Source: Gammaproteobacteria bacterium REDSEA-S15_B12
GTDB taxonomy: Bacteria; Pseudomonadota; Gammaproteobacteria; Arenicellales; UBA868
Length of the DNA stretch: 35,606 nt
Direction of reading: 5' to 3'
NCBI GenBank assembly: GCA_001629395.1
Contig: LUSG01000059.1
Span: 1 to 35,606 of the forward strand
The position numbers and the translations under genes were made by a program. Position 1 is the first letter of the stretch. Each line of letters opens with the position of its first letter. A model generated the notes under the pieces. The model made no database searches. It was not told the DNA's origin and saw nothing but the letters and a program-made list of their open reading frames with translations. Below are positions 9,264 through 16,508 of the stretch, piece by piece.

Positions 9264-9456
9264 CGTAGTAGTCCTCACGCCGTTTTATAAATCGGCGAAG
9301 TTGTTTGCCGATGATGACGACTCCGAATAACGAGACGAAGCCCCAAACTGCGTAAAATCCGAGCCACCCCTCCCACGGGAAAGTCGAATGTCGATGCATA
9401 ACCAGCTCAAGGATCACGAGTAAAATGCAAAGCGCAAGAAGTAGACGGAAAATCAT
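9256..9456 (-). CDS. small two-helix membrane protein of the antiporter operon
   Basis: A 66-residue protein with two hydrophobic segments (about residues 2-17 and 29-49), an FPWEGWLGFYAVWGF stretch between and into the second helix, then a basic stretch (KQLRRFIKRRE) and an acidic DYYDE end. I do not recognise a characterised family. My impression is that similar small proteins accompany NuoL/M/N-like genes in other proteobacterial clusters, often annotated as hypothetical. Its place between two antiporter subunits, with an 8-base overlap into the next gene, says it is translated with the complex and is a likely accessory or assembly subunit. ATG 9456 is preferred to the longer open frame, because the extension overlaps the preceding gene. 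Confidence 0.75.
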   Translation of the reverse strand: MIFRLLLALCILLVILELVMHRHSTFPWEGWLGFYAVWGFVSLFGVVIIGKQLRRFIKRREDYYDE

Positions 9457-9491
9457 GTTCTGTTGTCCGGTTTCAGCATGTGAAGTCGATC

Positions 9492-10937
9492 TCAGCGGAC
9501 AAGTAGGCTGACCAACTGCAAGATCGGATCCGGATAGAAGAACAGCACCACACACATCGCCGTCGTTACGCCAATTGCAATGAGGCAAGGTACAGGTGCT
9601 TCGGTAGTGGTCCTGGGAGTGTTTCTATCACCAGCGAAGAACGCGCGGATGGGAATCGGTAGTAAATAGGCGATGTTCAAGAGTGTGCTCAACATCAGGA
9701 CCCCGACCAGTACTGTATAACCCGCGTCCAGTGAGCCAAGTGCCAGGTACCATTTGCTCCAGACGCCACCAAGTGGCGGCAGTCCGGCAATACTGATGCT
9801 GGCGATCAAAAATGCGCCCATGGTGAATGGCATACGTCGGCCCAGGCCATCCATCTCGCTGATCTCTGATTTGTGGGTAGCGACCAGGATAGCGCCAGCA
9901 CAGAAAAACAATGTGATCTTGCCGAACGCGTGCATCGCGATATGTGTAGTTCCGCCGATGATGCTACTGGCGTTGGCGAGGAATGCACCCAGGATAACGT
10001 AGGATAACTGGCTGATGGTCGAGTAAGCCAGACGACGCTTGAGATTGTTCTGTTGTAAAGCGACGAGTGAGGCAATGATAATGGTGGCGGCTGCGATCCA
10101 CAGCAGCCAGCCCGATCCCCAGCTTGTGGTGACGAGGTCCAGTCCGAACACATATAGGGTGACTTTGAGAATACAGAAAACACCTGCTTTGACCACCGCG
10201 ACCGCATGTAATAACGCGCTGACAGGTGTAGGTGCCACCATGGCTGCCGGCAGCCAGCGGTGAAATGGCATCAGCGCCGCTTTTCCTATGCCGAAAGCAA
10301 ACAGGGCGTATAACAGTCCGGTGACAAATGGGGATGCTTTACCGGCCAGGATGCCGCCAACACGAAAATCGGTCGTGCCAGCGATGGTCCAGGTCCAGAC
10401 AATTGCCAGCAGAAAGAAAACGATTGAAGTTGACAGGAGAATGCCCAGATAGACTCTGCCGCCTCGCTTCGCGTCGAGCGTGCCGGAATGGGTGACAAGT
10501 GGGTAGGTCGATAACGTCAGCAACTCATAGAAGATGAATAGTGTAAAAAGGTTCTGTGAGAAAGCGATGCCGATAGTGCTGCCGATGGCCACGGCAAAAA
10601 ACGCATAGAAACGCGTCTGATTGGTTTCACCATGACCGCGCATGTATCCAATCGAGTAGAGGGTAGTGACGATCCAGAGCACACTGGCAATCAATGCAAA
10701 GAAGAGTCCAAGCGGTTCCACTTCAAGCGCAATGGGTATACCGGGGATGGGTTCAGCGAGCACGATGTCAGGCCGTTGGCCGGCAAGCACGGCAGGCAGT
10801 AGGCTAGCGACCAATCCCGCCAGAGTTATACCGGTACCGAGACTTACACATTCACGCAGATTGGGGCGTGACCCGGTTATTAACACTGCCACCGCACCCG
10901 TAAAAGGTAATATCACGGCCAGCGTGAGAGTATTCAA
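9492..10937 (-). CDS. MrpD/NuoM-like proton antiporter subunit, second paralogue
   Basis: A 481-residue polytopic protein of the NuoL/M/N-MrpD superfamily. Conserved proton-path residues are visible: E138 (FIFYELLTLSTYPLV), K219 (FGIGKAALMPFHRWLPAAM), and K250 (LLHAVAVVKAG). The motif APTPVSALLHA is the classic complex I proton-pump signature. It starts at a TTG (10937) that overlaps the TGA of the preceding mrpD-like gene by four bases (TTGA), with a strong GGAGGT about six bases upstream. The frame is open further upstream, but that part lies inside the preceding gene. The high similarity of layout to MrpD suggests duplication within the operon. It probably carries one proton or cation channel of the membrane arm. 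Confidence 0.87.
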   Translation of the reverse strand: MNTLTLAVILPFTGAVAVLITGSRPNLRECVSLGTGITLAGLVASLLPAVLAGQRPDIVLAEPIPGIPIALEVEPLGLFFALIASVLWIVTTLYSIGYMRGHGETNQTRFYAFFAVAIGSTIGIAFSQNLFTLFIFYELLTLSTYPLVTHSGTLDAKRGGRVYLGILLSTSIVFFLLAIVWTWTIAGTTDFRVGGILAGKASPFVTGLLYALFAFGIGKAALMPFHRWLPAAMVAPTPVSALLHAVAVVKAGVFCILKVTLYVFGLDLVTTSWGSGWLLWIAAATIIIASLVALQQNNLKRRLAYSTISQLSYVILGAFLANASSIIGGTTHIAMHAFGKITLFFCAGAILVATHKSEISEMDGLGRRMPFTMGAFLIASISIAGLPPLGGVWSKWYLALGSLDAGYTVLVGVLMLSTLLNIAYLLPIPIRAFFAGDRNTPRTTTEAPVPCLIAIGVTTAMCVVLFFYPDPILQLVSLLVR

Positions 10938-12415
10938 CCGGGACCTCCAAACAACATTTGTGCGGCAAGCTGAGCTACGCCAACAGACCATTGGGTCTGA
11001 AGACCAAAGTAGACGTTGGCGACAATCAGTAGCCAAACCGGTGCGAGCAATGACCAGTGTGTTTCTTCGGAATGCTCGTCTGGGTTTGTGGTTGATCTAA
11101 AGTAGATCATCTCAATGACTCGCCAGATATAGACGACGGCCAGCAATGAACCTACGGCGATGACGATTAACAGTGGCCACCAACCCGCCTCCAGCACAGC
11201 GACAACCAGCAGCCATTTGCTGATGAAGCCGGCAGTTAGGGGCACACCTATAAGACTGAGTCCGCCGACTACAAATGCAGCCGAGGTCCAGGGCATACGC
11301 TGCCCGGCACCGGCAAGGTCAACCAGACGTGTCCCGCCGAGCTGAAAGGCCATACAGGCCAGTGCTAGAAACAGACCACCCTTCATCAACGAGTGGTTTA
11401 ACAGATGCACCAGCGTTGCTGTGAGGCCGCTAACGGATGCGAGACTGAGACCCAGAATCATGTAGCCGATCTGTGCCACGCTGGAATACCCCAGCATACG
11501 TTTAATATTGTGCTGAAATATTGCAATCGTGGACCCGGACAATACAGCGGCAGCACCCAGTACTACCAGTATGAACTGCAACGGCATACTGTCGAAGGCA
11601 AAACTTGATCCAAAAACGTCATAAATGAATCGCACGAGAACATAGACCGCGACTTTGGTTGCGGTAGCAGCGAGGAAAGCACTAACGACGTGTGGTGCGT
11701 ATGCGTATGCGTTCGGTAACCACAGGTGGAGCGGAAACATCGCCAGCTTAAGCCCTATGCCGACCGTCAGAAAAGCAAATGCGACTCGCACGGTACGGCT
11801 CTGTCCTAGGGCGGGAAGCAGATTGGCCAGATCGGCCATATTCAAGGTACCCGTAACCATGTAGAGCAGGCCAACCGCAATCAGAATGAAGGTTGCACCA
11901 ATCGTGCCCATGATGAGGTACTGGTAAGCGGCGGTTAGTCCTCTCCGATCTGGCCCCATCGCAATCAGGACATAACTAGACAATGATGAAATTTCCAGAA
12001 AAACGAACAGATTGAAAGCGTCACCGGTCACGGTCATTCCCAGCAGACCAGTCAGGCATAGGAGATAACTTGTGTAAAAAAGATTTTGTCCGGAAGGCTT
12101 GATTTCCCAGGCAGCACCTACCCGTGAAAACAGTAAAACGACGGTGCTGATACCAGTAACGATCGCCAACACAAACGCGTTAGCAATATCCACGCGATAT
12201 TCAATTCCCCACGGTGCGGCCCAGCCACCATAGGCATAGATGACCGTACCGTTTTCAAGAACGAGTCTGAGCAGCAGTACAGCAATTAACAGGGCGGTTG
12301 TGCTAACCAATATGCTTAGCAACCAGGCCAGACGGCCGCTGCGGAGCAGTAGACACAGCGGCGCTGCGATCAGCGGTAATATGACTTGCAGCGCAGGAAG
12401 TTGGGCCAGCGTCAC
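10934..12415 (-). CDS. mrpD: Na+/H+ antiporter subunit D (MrpD/MnhD-like)
   Basis: A 493-residue membrane protein that closely follows MrpD/MnhD, the proton-translocating subunit of multisubunit cation/proton antiporters. Key residues are E141 in VFLEISSLSSYVLIA, K223 in GLKLAMFPLHLWLPNAY, and K254 in AATATKVAVY. The start is GTG at 12415, overlapping the mrpC-like stop by four bases (GTGA), so translation is probably coupled. It is followed by a second and third member of the same superfamily. In Mrp complexes D and A each hold a proton path, so three such subunits would give more channels than the standard two. Confidence 0.9.
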   Translation of the reverse strand: MTLAQLPALQVILPLIAAPLCLLLRSGRLAWLLSILVSTTALLIAVLLLRLVLENGTVIYAYGGWAAPWGIEYRVDIANAFVLAIVTGISTVVLLFSRVGAAWEIKPSGQNLFYTSYLLCLTGLLGMTVTGDAFNLFVFLEISSLSSYVLIAMGPDRRGLTAAYQYLIMGTIGATFILIAVGLLYMVTGTLNMADLANLLPALGQSRTVRVAFAFLTVGIGLKLAMFPLHLWLPNAYAYAPHVVSAFLAATATKVAVYVLVRFIYDVFGSSFAFDSMPLQFILVVLGAAAVLSGSTIAIFQHNIKRMLGYSSVAQIGYMILGLSLASVSGLTATLVHLLNHSLMKGGLFLALACMAFQLGGTRLVDLAGAGQRMPWTSAAFVVGGLSLIGVPLTAGFISKWLLVVAVLEAGWWPLLIVIAVGSLLAVVYIWRVIEMIYFRSTTNPDEHSEETHWSLLAPVWLLIVANVYFGLQTQWSVGVAQLAAQMLFGGPG

Positions 12416-12765
12416 AGAGATTCGTCCTGGCGATGGATGTCATCTTCCTCAGCTGTGCCATAGGCCTCTTTTATGCGAACAACCAGGGCCAGTCCCAGCG
12501 CCGTAGTGGCTACCCCGACCACGATCGCGGTCAGAATCAGCACATGGGGCAGTGGGTTGGAGTAGGCTTGCACAGCCTCACGCAAAATGGGTGCAGCACC
12601 ACCGCTGACTTTACCTATGCTGATATAGAGAATGAATACCGACGCTTGAAACAAGTTGATACCGATGATCTTTTTGACCAGGTTTCCGCTTGCAATAACC
12701 ACATAAAACCCCGTCATCATCAGAAATATGACGACCCAGTAGTTGTAGAGCGCGAGAACTTCCAC
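12412..12765 (-). CDS. mrpC: Na+/H+ antiporter subunit C (MrpC/MnhC, NuoK-like)
   Basis: A 117-residue protein with three hydrophobic segments and the NuoK/MrpC pattern: GNLVKKIIGINLFQASVFILYIS near residue 27, then NPLPHVLILTAIVVGVATTALGLALVVRI, the hallmark stretch of MrpC. In Mrp complexes this subunit sits next to MrpA and MrpD and forms part of the proton route. GTG start at 12765, two bases after the mrpB-like stop. The C-terminus is acidic and hydrophilic. Confidence 0.92.
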   Translation of the reverse strand: MEVLALYNYWVVIFLMMTGFYVVIASGNLVKKIIGINLFQASVFILYISIGKVSGGAAPILREAVQAYSNPLPHVLILTAIVVGVATTALGLALVVRIKEAYGTAEEDDIHRQDESL

Positions 12766-12767
12766 GT

Positions 12768-13184
12768 TTAGTTCCTACGTCCGGCAAAGGCCAGAAAAAC
12801 TGTGATCATGACAGCCGCTACTGTGATACCGACACCGAGTTCGACCAGAAATATTCCCAGATGCTGACCATGTAACGGGTCTTGGCCCAGTGTGTTGTAG
12901 TCGAGATAGTCGCCGCCGAGCAGCATGGTGAGGGTACCGACGCCGGCGAACAACAATAGGCCTAATGCCATCAGTAGCCTCAGAATCCCAGGTGAAACCA
13001 CACGTCGGACAGCTGGGGTACCAAAGACTAGGCCGTACAAAATAAAAGCTGCGGCGAAAATAACGCCAGCCTGGAACCCACCCCCGGGCCCATAGTCACC
13101 GTGAAACTGCACGTACAACGAAAATAGCAGAATGATTGGGATGGTGATCTTGGTAACCACCCGAAGTACGGGGTTGTCTCTCAC
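12768..13184 (-). CDS. mrpB: Na+/H+ antiporter subunit B (MrpB/MnhB)
   Basis: A 138-residue protein with four hydrophobic segments and the MrpB/MnhB signature: VVTKITIPIILLFSLYVQFHGDYGPGGGFQAGV near the start (the HGxxGPGGGFQxG block is diagnostic), then LGIFLVELGVGITVAAVMI near the end. GTG start at 13184, with GTGA overlap onto the upstream DUF4040-type gene. It is an integral membrane part of the antiporter complex. Confidence 0.93.
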   Translation of the reverse strand: MRDNPVLRVVTKITIPIILLFSLYVQFHGDYGPGGGFQAGVIFAAAFILYGLVFGTPAVRRVVSPGILRLLMALGLLLFAGVGTLTMLLGGDYLDYNTLGQDPLHGQHLGIFLVELGVGITVAAVMITVFLAFAGRRN

Positions 13185-13741
13185 GGTTCTTCTTTCCGGG
13201 AGTCAGTCACACGACTTTGACGGCGTCGAAAACCCAGTAGCGCCATTACTCCAACGCCAGCAGTAAAGATCACGGTTAACTCACCTAATGTATCGTAGCC
13301 ACGATAACTGGCGAGTACTGCTGTCACCACATTAGGTATTCCAACCTCGTGGGGAGATTGTTCAAGATAGCGGGGCGCAACATGTTGTTGTACGGGTGCA
13401 TCCGGGGCAGCAAAGGGTGGCATGTCAAACGTGCCATAAACTAGAGCTGCACCGGTCACAATGACCACAACTAACGGCAGCAGTGGCCGATGCGTGGGTG
13501 GTTTTTCCTGCCGGCCGACAAGACCGATAGTTGCCAGCATAAGTATGGTGGAAATACCAACGCCCACGGCGGCTTCAGTAAATGCAACATCGACCGCGTC
13601 TAATACTACAAACACCGCGGCAGCCAGGAGACTGTAGATCCCGAACATAATCGTCACGGCGAAAAGATCGTGCAGGCGAATCGCCGCTATAGCGGTAATA
13701 ACCAGCAGCCCCAGTAATACAATGTTGATTAGTTCGATCAC
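13181..13741 (-). CDS. MrpA C-terminal module protein (DUF4040 + MbhE-like; MbhD/E-like subunit)
   Basis: A 186-residue protein that corresponds to the C-terminal part of full-length MrpA, which here is a separate gene. The first half (residues 1-75) has the DUF4040/MbhD pattern with LHDLFAVTIMFGIYSLLAAAVFVVLDAVDVAFTEAAVG in four helices. The second half holds the MbhE-like pattern NVVTAVLASYRGYDTLGELTVIFTAGVGVMALLG. In Pyrococcus Mbh and Mrp complexes these are the subunits joined to MrpB. The GTG start at 13741 overlaps the mrpG stop by four bases; the open frame upstream lies inside other genes and is rejected. With the NuoL-like 7551-9263 protein it makes up a split MrpA. Confidence 0.85.
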   Translation of the reverse strand: MIELINIVLLGLLVITAIAAIRLHDLFAVTIMFGIYSLLAAAVFVVLDAVDVAFTEAAVGVGISTILMLATIGLVGRQEKPPTHRPLLPLVVVIVTGAALVYGTFDMPPFAAPDAPVQQHVAPRYLEQSPHEVGIPNVVTAVLASYRGYDTLGELTVIFTAGVGVMALLGFRRRQSRVTDSRKEEP

Positions 13742-14058
13742 TGTTGTTTTTCTGACTCTCCCTGCCACGGACTTCGAATACCATGGACTGTGGCACGAGC
13801 CAGTGCGTGGCAGGCGGTCGGATTCAGCAACATAAGGAAAAGCAAAACAATCAAGAGCTTGATCAGAACAATCGTCCATCCAGCCACCAACATAAGGCCC
13901 AGGATGATAGCTGCGGCTCCAATTGTGTCGGTGACACCTGCGGCATGCATGCGGGTAAAAACATCCGGCATACGCAGCAGACCGATGCTGCCCACCAGAA
14001 TAAACAGTGCGCCGAGGAAAAGCAGCAGTCCGCTCAACATATTGAGAGCCTGGCTCAT
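13738..14058 (-). CDS. mrpG: Na+/H+ antiporter subunit G (MrpG/MnhG)
   Basis: A 106-residue protein with three hydrophobic segments and the MrpG signature GLLRMPDVFTRMHAAGVTDTIGA between helices 1 and 2, followed by LLFLMLLNPTACHALARA, also typical of the family. ATG start at 14058, overlapping the mrpF stop by four bases (ATGA). Small membrane subunit of the peripheral E-F-G part of the antiporter. Confidence 0.93.
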   Translation of the reverse strand: MSQALNMLSGLLLFLGALFILVGSIGLLRMPDVFTRMHAAGVTDTIGAAAIILGLMLVAGWTIVLIKLLIVLLFLMLLNPTACHALARATVHGIRSPWQGESEKQQ

Positions 14059-14345
14059 TGCCTATTTTCTCCTGAATCCGGTCGGGGTTGGCCGAGGTCA
14101 CCGAACTCAGAAACCTTGAGTACAGCAACAGTGACGATAAAGCCTACCAGTGCGTACATCAGGGCGATATCAAGATAAACCTCGGATTCTCCGGTCAAGA
14201 ATCCCAGCACAGATATCATCAGGACAGTTTTTGTGCTGAAAGTATTTGAAGCAAGAATGCGGTCGTAAACAGTCGGACCCTTGATGGCTCGAATTAGCGC
14301 CAGCCCCATTGCTGCCAGCAAAGCTATGGTCACCAGTAGCAGCAT
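14055..14345 (-). CDS. mrpF: Na+/H+ antiporter subunit F (MrpF/MnhF)
   Basis: A 96-residue protein with three hydrophobic segments. The MrpF motif RAIKGPTVYDRILASNTFSTK follows the first helix and DIALMYALVGFIVTVAVLK ends the third. ATG at 14345 overlaps the mrpE stop by one base (TAATG). The C-terminal tail is short and polar. Confidence 0.93.
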   Translation of the reverse strand: MLLLVTIALLAAMGLALIRAIKGPTVYDRILASNTFSTKTVLMISVLGFLTGESEVYLDIALMYALVGFIVTVAVLKVSEFGDLGQPRPDSGENRQ

Positions 14346-14818
14346 TAGCCACTTTCCAGATGCTCGACACGCTTTCCCATTTTTCCACTTTGAAGGTCTG
14401 CCGCGGATTCTGCAGTCAGCGCATGTACTTCAATCTCTTTCTCGAGCACATCGAGGGAGATAGTGCCGGGTGTCAGGGTGATTGAGTTAGCAAAACTGAC
14501 GCGACCCGCTACCGTCTGCTGATTTGCGGGCACTCGGATTATGGTTGGTTGAATCGAAAGACTGGGTCGTGTGATTCGCCATGCGACATCAATACAGGCG
14601 CGAACGATTTCTTTAGCTAGCCAGGGTGCATAGCGAACTAGCCCGGGTATCAGCCCCAAAGGCTGCCCTTCTGCATCGATAACACCCATGCGATGGCTGA
14701 CCAAGGTTACGGTTGCCGCAGAGAGCAACCCGAGACTGAGCAGAAACGGATCGAAGTGTCCCGACAACGCGATCCACAAGCCGATTGTCAGGAAAAAAAG
14801 TATTAAAAGACGTAACAA
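14345..14818 (-). CDS. mrpE: Na+/H+ antiporter subunit E (MrpE/MnhE)
   Basis: A 157-residue protein with two N-terminal hydrophobic segments and a cytosolic domain. The MrpE features are LWIALSGHFDPFLLSLGLLSA, the amphipathic LVRYAPWLAKEIVRACIDVAWRI, and ANSITLTPGTISLDV near residue 110, which is the family's best-conserved stretch. The start is uncertain: TTG 14818 is taken because it gives the usual family N-terminus, but the frame stays open a further 20 codons upstream and no strong Shine-Dalgarno is seen. It is the first gene of the antiporter operon and lies 59 bases after the GntR-type regulator gene. Confidence 0.88.
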   Translation of the reverse strand: MLRLLILFFLTIGLWIALSGHFDPFLLSLGLLSAATVTLVSHRMGVIDAEGQPLGLIPGLVRYAPWLAKEIVRACIDVAWRITRPSLSIQPTIIRVPANQQTVAGRVSFANSITLTPGTISLDVLEKEIEVHALTAESAADLQSGKMGKRVEHLESG

Positions 14819-14877
14819 GTCGGTGATCCAGTGGTCAGTGTCGCGGTCGAGCGGGATGGTGGATGTCTCGCGCCGAT

Positions 14878-15516
14878 TTAGGCTGTTGTTGCCCCTAATG
14901 CTCGTCGGCTAGCTCGTGCTTCTCGTTGCCGCTGTGAATCAATATCAACCAATACCCGCTCTACGTAGTCGATATGCCGATCTGATGCAGAGCGCGCATG
15001 ATCAGGATCACCATTTATGATCGCGGTCATCAAGTGATAGTGCTGGTCTCGCACGTGGTCAAAGCGCCCCGACTGTGTGTAGAGATTCTCCAGGTTGTAG
15101 CGGATGCTTTTCCGCAGCAGCGAAAATAGACTGCGCATCACATGTACCAGAACAACATTGTGTGATGCTTCCGCAATGGCGAGATGAAAGTTTGCATCGG
15201 CTTTGGCTTCTAGCGCAGCATCCTGGTGGCTGTGAGAAATAATCAGTCGTTTGTAACAGCTTCGAATCTGTTCGATATCCGACTCGGTTCTACGGCTGGC
15301 TGCGTAATAGGCAGACAATGATTCGATCGCGTGCCGTAGTTCAAGCACGTCTGCATGAGAGTCCGGTGAATTACTGATAAGTTCCAGCAATGGATCTTCA
15401 AGTGCGGGATTCAGGGATTTCGTCACGGTGGTGCCCCCACCGCGGCGTGAGACAAGCATGCCGATCGACCGCTCAATCTTTTCGACCACGATGTCTGAAA
15501 CGCGTGGAGTATTCAT
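14878..15516 (-). CDS. GntR/FadR-family regulator (PdhR/LldR-like) lacking the DNA-binding helices
   Basis: A 212-residue protein with an intact FCD (FadR C-terminal) effector domain: ELRHAIESLSAYYAA, DANFHLAIAEASHN (metal-binding D-x-x-x-H), SLFSLLRKSIRYNL, DQHYHLMTAIINGDPDHARSASDRHIDYV. Near the N-terminus SDIVVEKIER is followed directly by SIGMLVSRRGGGTTV. In PdhR/LldR relatives about 38-40 residues with helices 2-3 of the winged helix (PSERELAxxLGVSRxxLREAL) stand between them. The missing block is in frame, near 15469; the restored length would be about 252, as in PdhR (about 254). Without it the protein should not bind DNA, though it could still dimerise. ATG 15516 has AGGA upstream. 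A PdhR-type operator lies just upstream at 15531-15545. Confidence 0.82.
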   Translation of the reverse strand: MNTPRVSDIVVEKIERSIGMLVSRRGGGTTVTKSLNPALEDPLLELISNSPDSHADVLELRHAIESLSAYYAASRRTESDIEQIRSCYKRLIISHSHQDAALEAKADANFHLAIAEASHNVVLVHVMRSLFSLLRKSIRYNLENLYTQSGRFDHVRDQHYHLMTAIINGDPDHARSASDRHIDYVERVLVDIDSQRQREARASRRALGATTA

Positions 15517-15530
15517 AAATTTCCTGGTAT

Positions 15531-15545
15531 TTTGGTATGACCAAA
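15531..15545. promoter_or_regulatory. PdhR-type operator upstream of the GntR-family gene
   Basis: A perfect inverted repeat, TTTGGT-ATG-ACCAAA, with 6-base arms and a 3-base spacer. It matches the known PdhR/FadR-subfamily consensus TTGGTnnnACCAA. It lies 15 bases upstream of the regulator's start codon and just downstream of the predicted transcription start, a good place for autorepression. A second half-site, TGGTCA, occurs on the minus strand within 15554-15559. Confidence 0.7.
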
Positions 15546-15554
15546 GAAATGTTG

Positions 15555-15583
15555 ACCATAACACTCCGGGGGTTTCAGGTAAA
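15555..15583 (-). promoter_or_regulatory. putative sigma-70 promoter of the GntR-type regulator (and possibly the antiporter operon)
   Basis: On the minus strand, -35 TTTACC (15578-15583), a 17-base spacer and -10 TATGGT (15555-15560) preceded by TGT, which gives an extended -10 element. Transcription would start about 15548, so the PdhR-type operator overlaps the first transcribed bases. Called by eye only. Confidence 0.4.
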
Positions 15584-15726
15584 TAACAAGCGACCATTTT
15601 TGCTGTCCCCCCGCCTGTTGGCCGGAGCGAAAGCCTTAGCCGGCTTCAACTACACTATAGTGCGGTGGTGTACATGGGGGCGATGATACCCCGACCCCTT
15701 TAACCTGATGTATTGGAGATCTGTAT

Positions 15727-16508
15727 TTGATTAGCAGTATGACAGCGTTTGTTCAGCACGAATCACAGTTAGAGCAAAGCCGGCTGCTGTGGGAAATTCG
15801 TAGCGTAAATCATCGGTATCTGGAAATCTCCATGAGGCTGCCTGAGGAACTTCGTAGCGCGGAAATGATATTCCGTGAGACTATTAAGGCGTCATTGAAC
15901 CGGGGCCGGATAGACGCTGTACTCAGATACCAGTCCGCTGAATCTTCAGCCAATAGCCCCGAGCTCAACCTAGACACAATAAACCAGCTGATGGCCTGGT
16001 CGAGAACCGTGCAGACCAGCTGAGCGTAACTGCTAAAGCTGCTTTAGCGGATGCCTTGTCCGCACTGGTCAGTCAGCGGCAGCGTGAGGGTCGACAGCTG
16101 GCTGTGGTGATCAACGCGAAACTTGCGGCTGCTCGGGATATCGTTATTGGTGTGCAAAGCCGCGGGCCCGAACTGGAGCAGTACGCCCGTCAGCGTCTCA
16201 ACGAACGTGTCAGTGAATTTGCTGAACAGTTGGAGCCCGGACGATTCGAACAGGAGCTGGTACTGTTACTGGCTAAATCCGACATAACTGAGGAGATCGA
16301 TCGGCTACAACTTCACCTGACCGAGGTTGCAAATATTCTCAATGGATCGGGTCCCGTGGGTCGAAGACTCGATTTTTTGATGCAGGAACTCAACCGAGAA
16401 GCCAATACCCTGGGCTCAAAATCAAATCATCCCGAAACCACAACTGCCGCGGTTGACCTTAAAGTGCTGATCGAGCAGATGCGCGAGCAGATCCAGAACA
16501 TTGAGTAG
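15727..16508 (+). pseudogene. yicC: YicC-family endoribonuclease, interrupted by an internal deletion
   Basis: YicC family (YicC_N plus DUF1732), a conserved protein described as an endoribonuclease involved in sRNA and stress-related turnover. TTG start at 15727 with GGAG upstream. The N-terminal part is MISSMTAFVQHE, WEIRSVNHRYLEISMRLPEELR, SLNRGRIDAVLRY; it ends out of frame at TGA 16021. From about 16020 another frame continues with TAKAALADALSALVSQRQREGRQL and on to the very well conserved C-terminus (FEQELVLLLAKSDITEEIDRL, GRRLDFLMQELNREANTLGSKS, VLIEQMREQIQNIE). Compared with Escherichia coli YicC (287 residues) about 26 codons, including the NPxDILRWPGV-like block, are missing near 16015-16030. 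Both halves are otherwise clean. It is immediately followed by gmk. Confidence 0.82.

Noticed and set aside
10666..11100. 144-residue plus-strand open frame
   Set aside because: It lies antisense to the mrpD-like genes with no recognisable domain; a shadow of the coding strand.
7551..14818. Antiporter operon judged incomplete for want of a full MrpA
   Set aside because: The MrpA parts are present as separate genes (7551-9263 and 13181-13741), so nothing is clearly missing.
15620..15661. GCCGG...CCGGC inverted repeat and TATAGT upstream of yicC
   Set aside because: The arms are short with a long loop and there is no acceptable -35 at 16-18 bases, so neither an operator nor a promoter is supported.
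15727..16508. Programmed frameshift or readthrough to join the yicC halves (and likewise the other broken genes)
   Set aside because: A slip of the ribosome would keep all residues; here whole blocks of conserved residues are missing at every junction.
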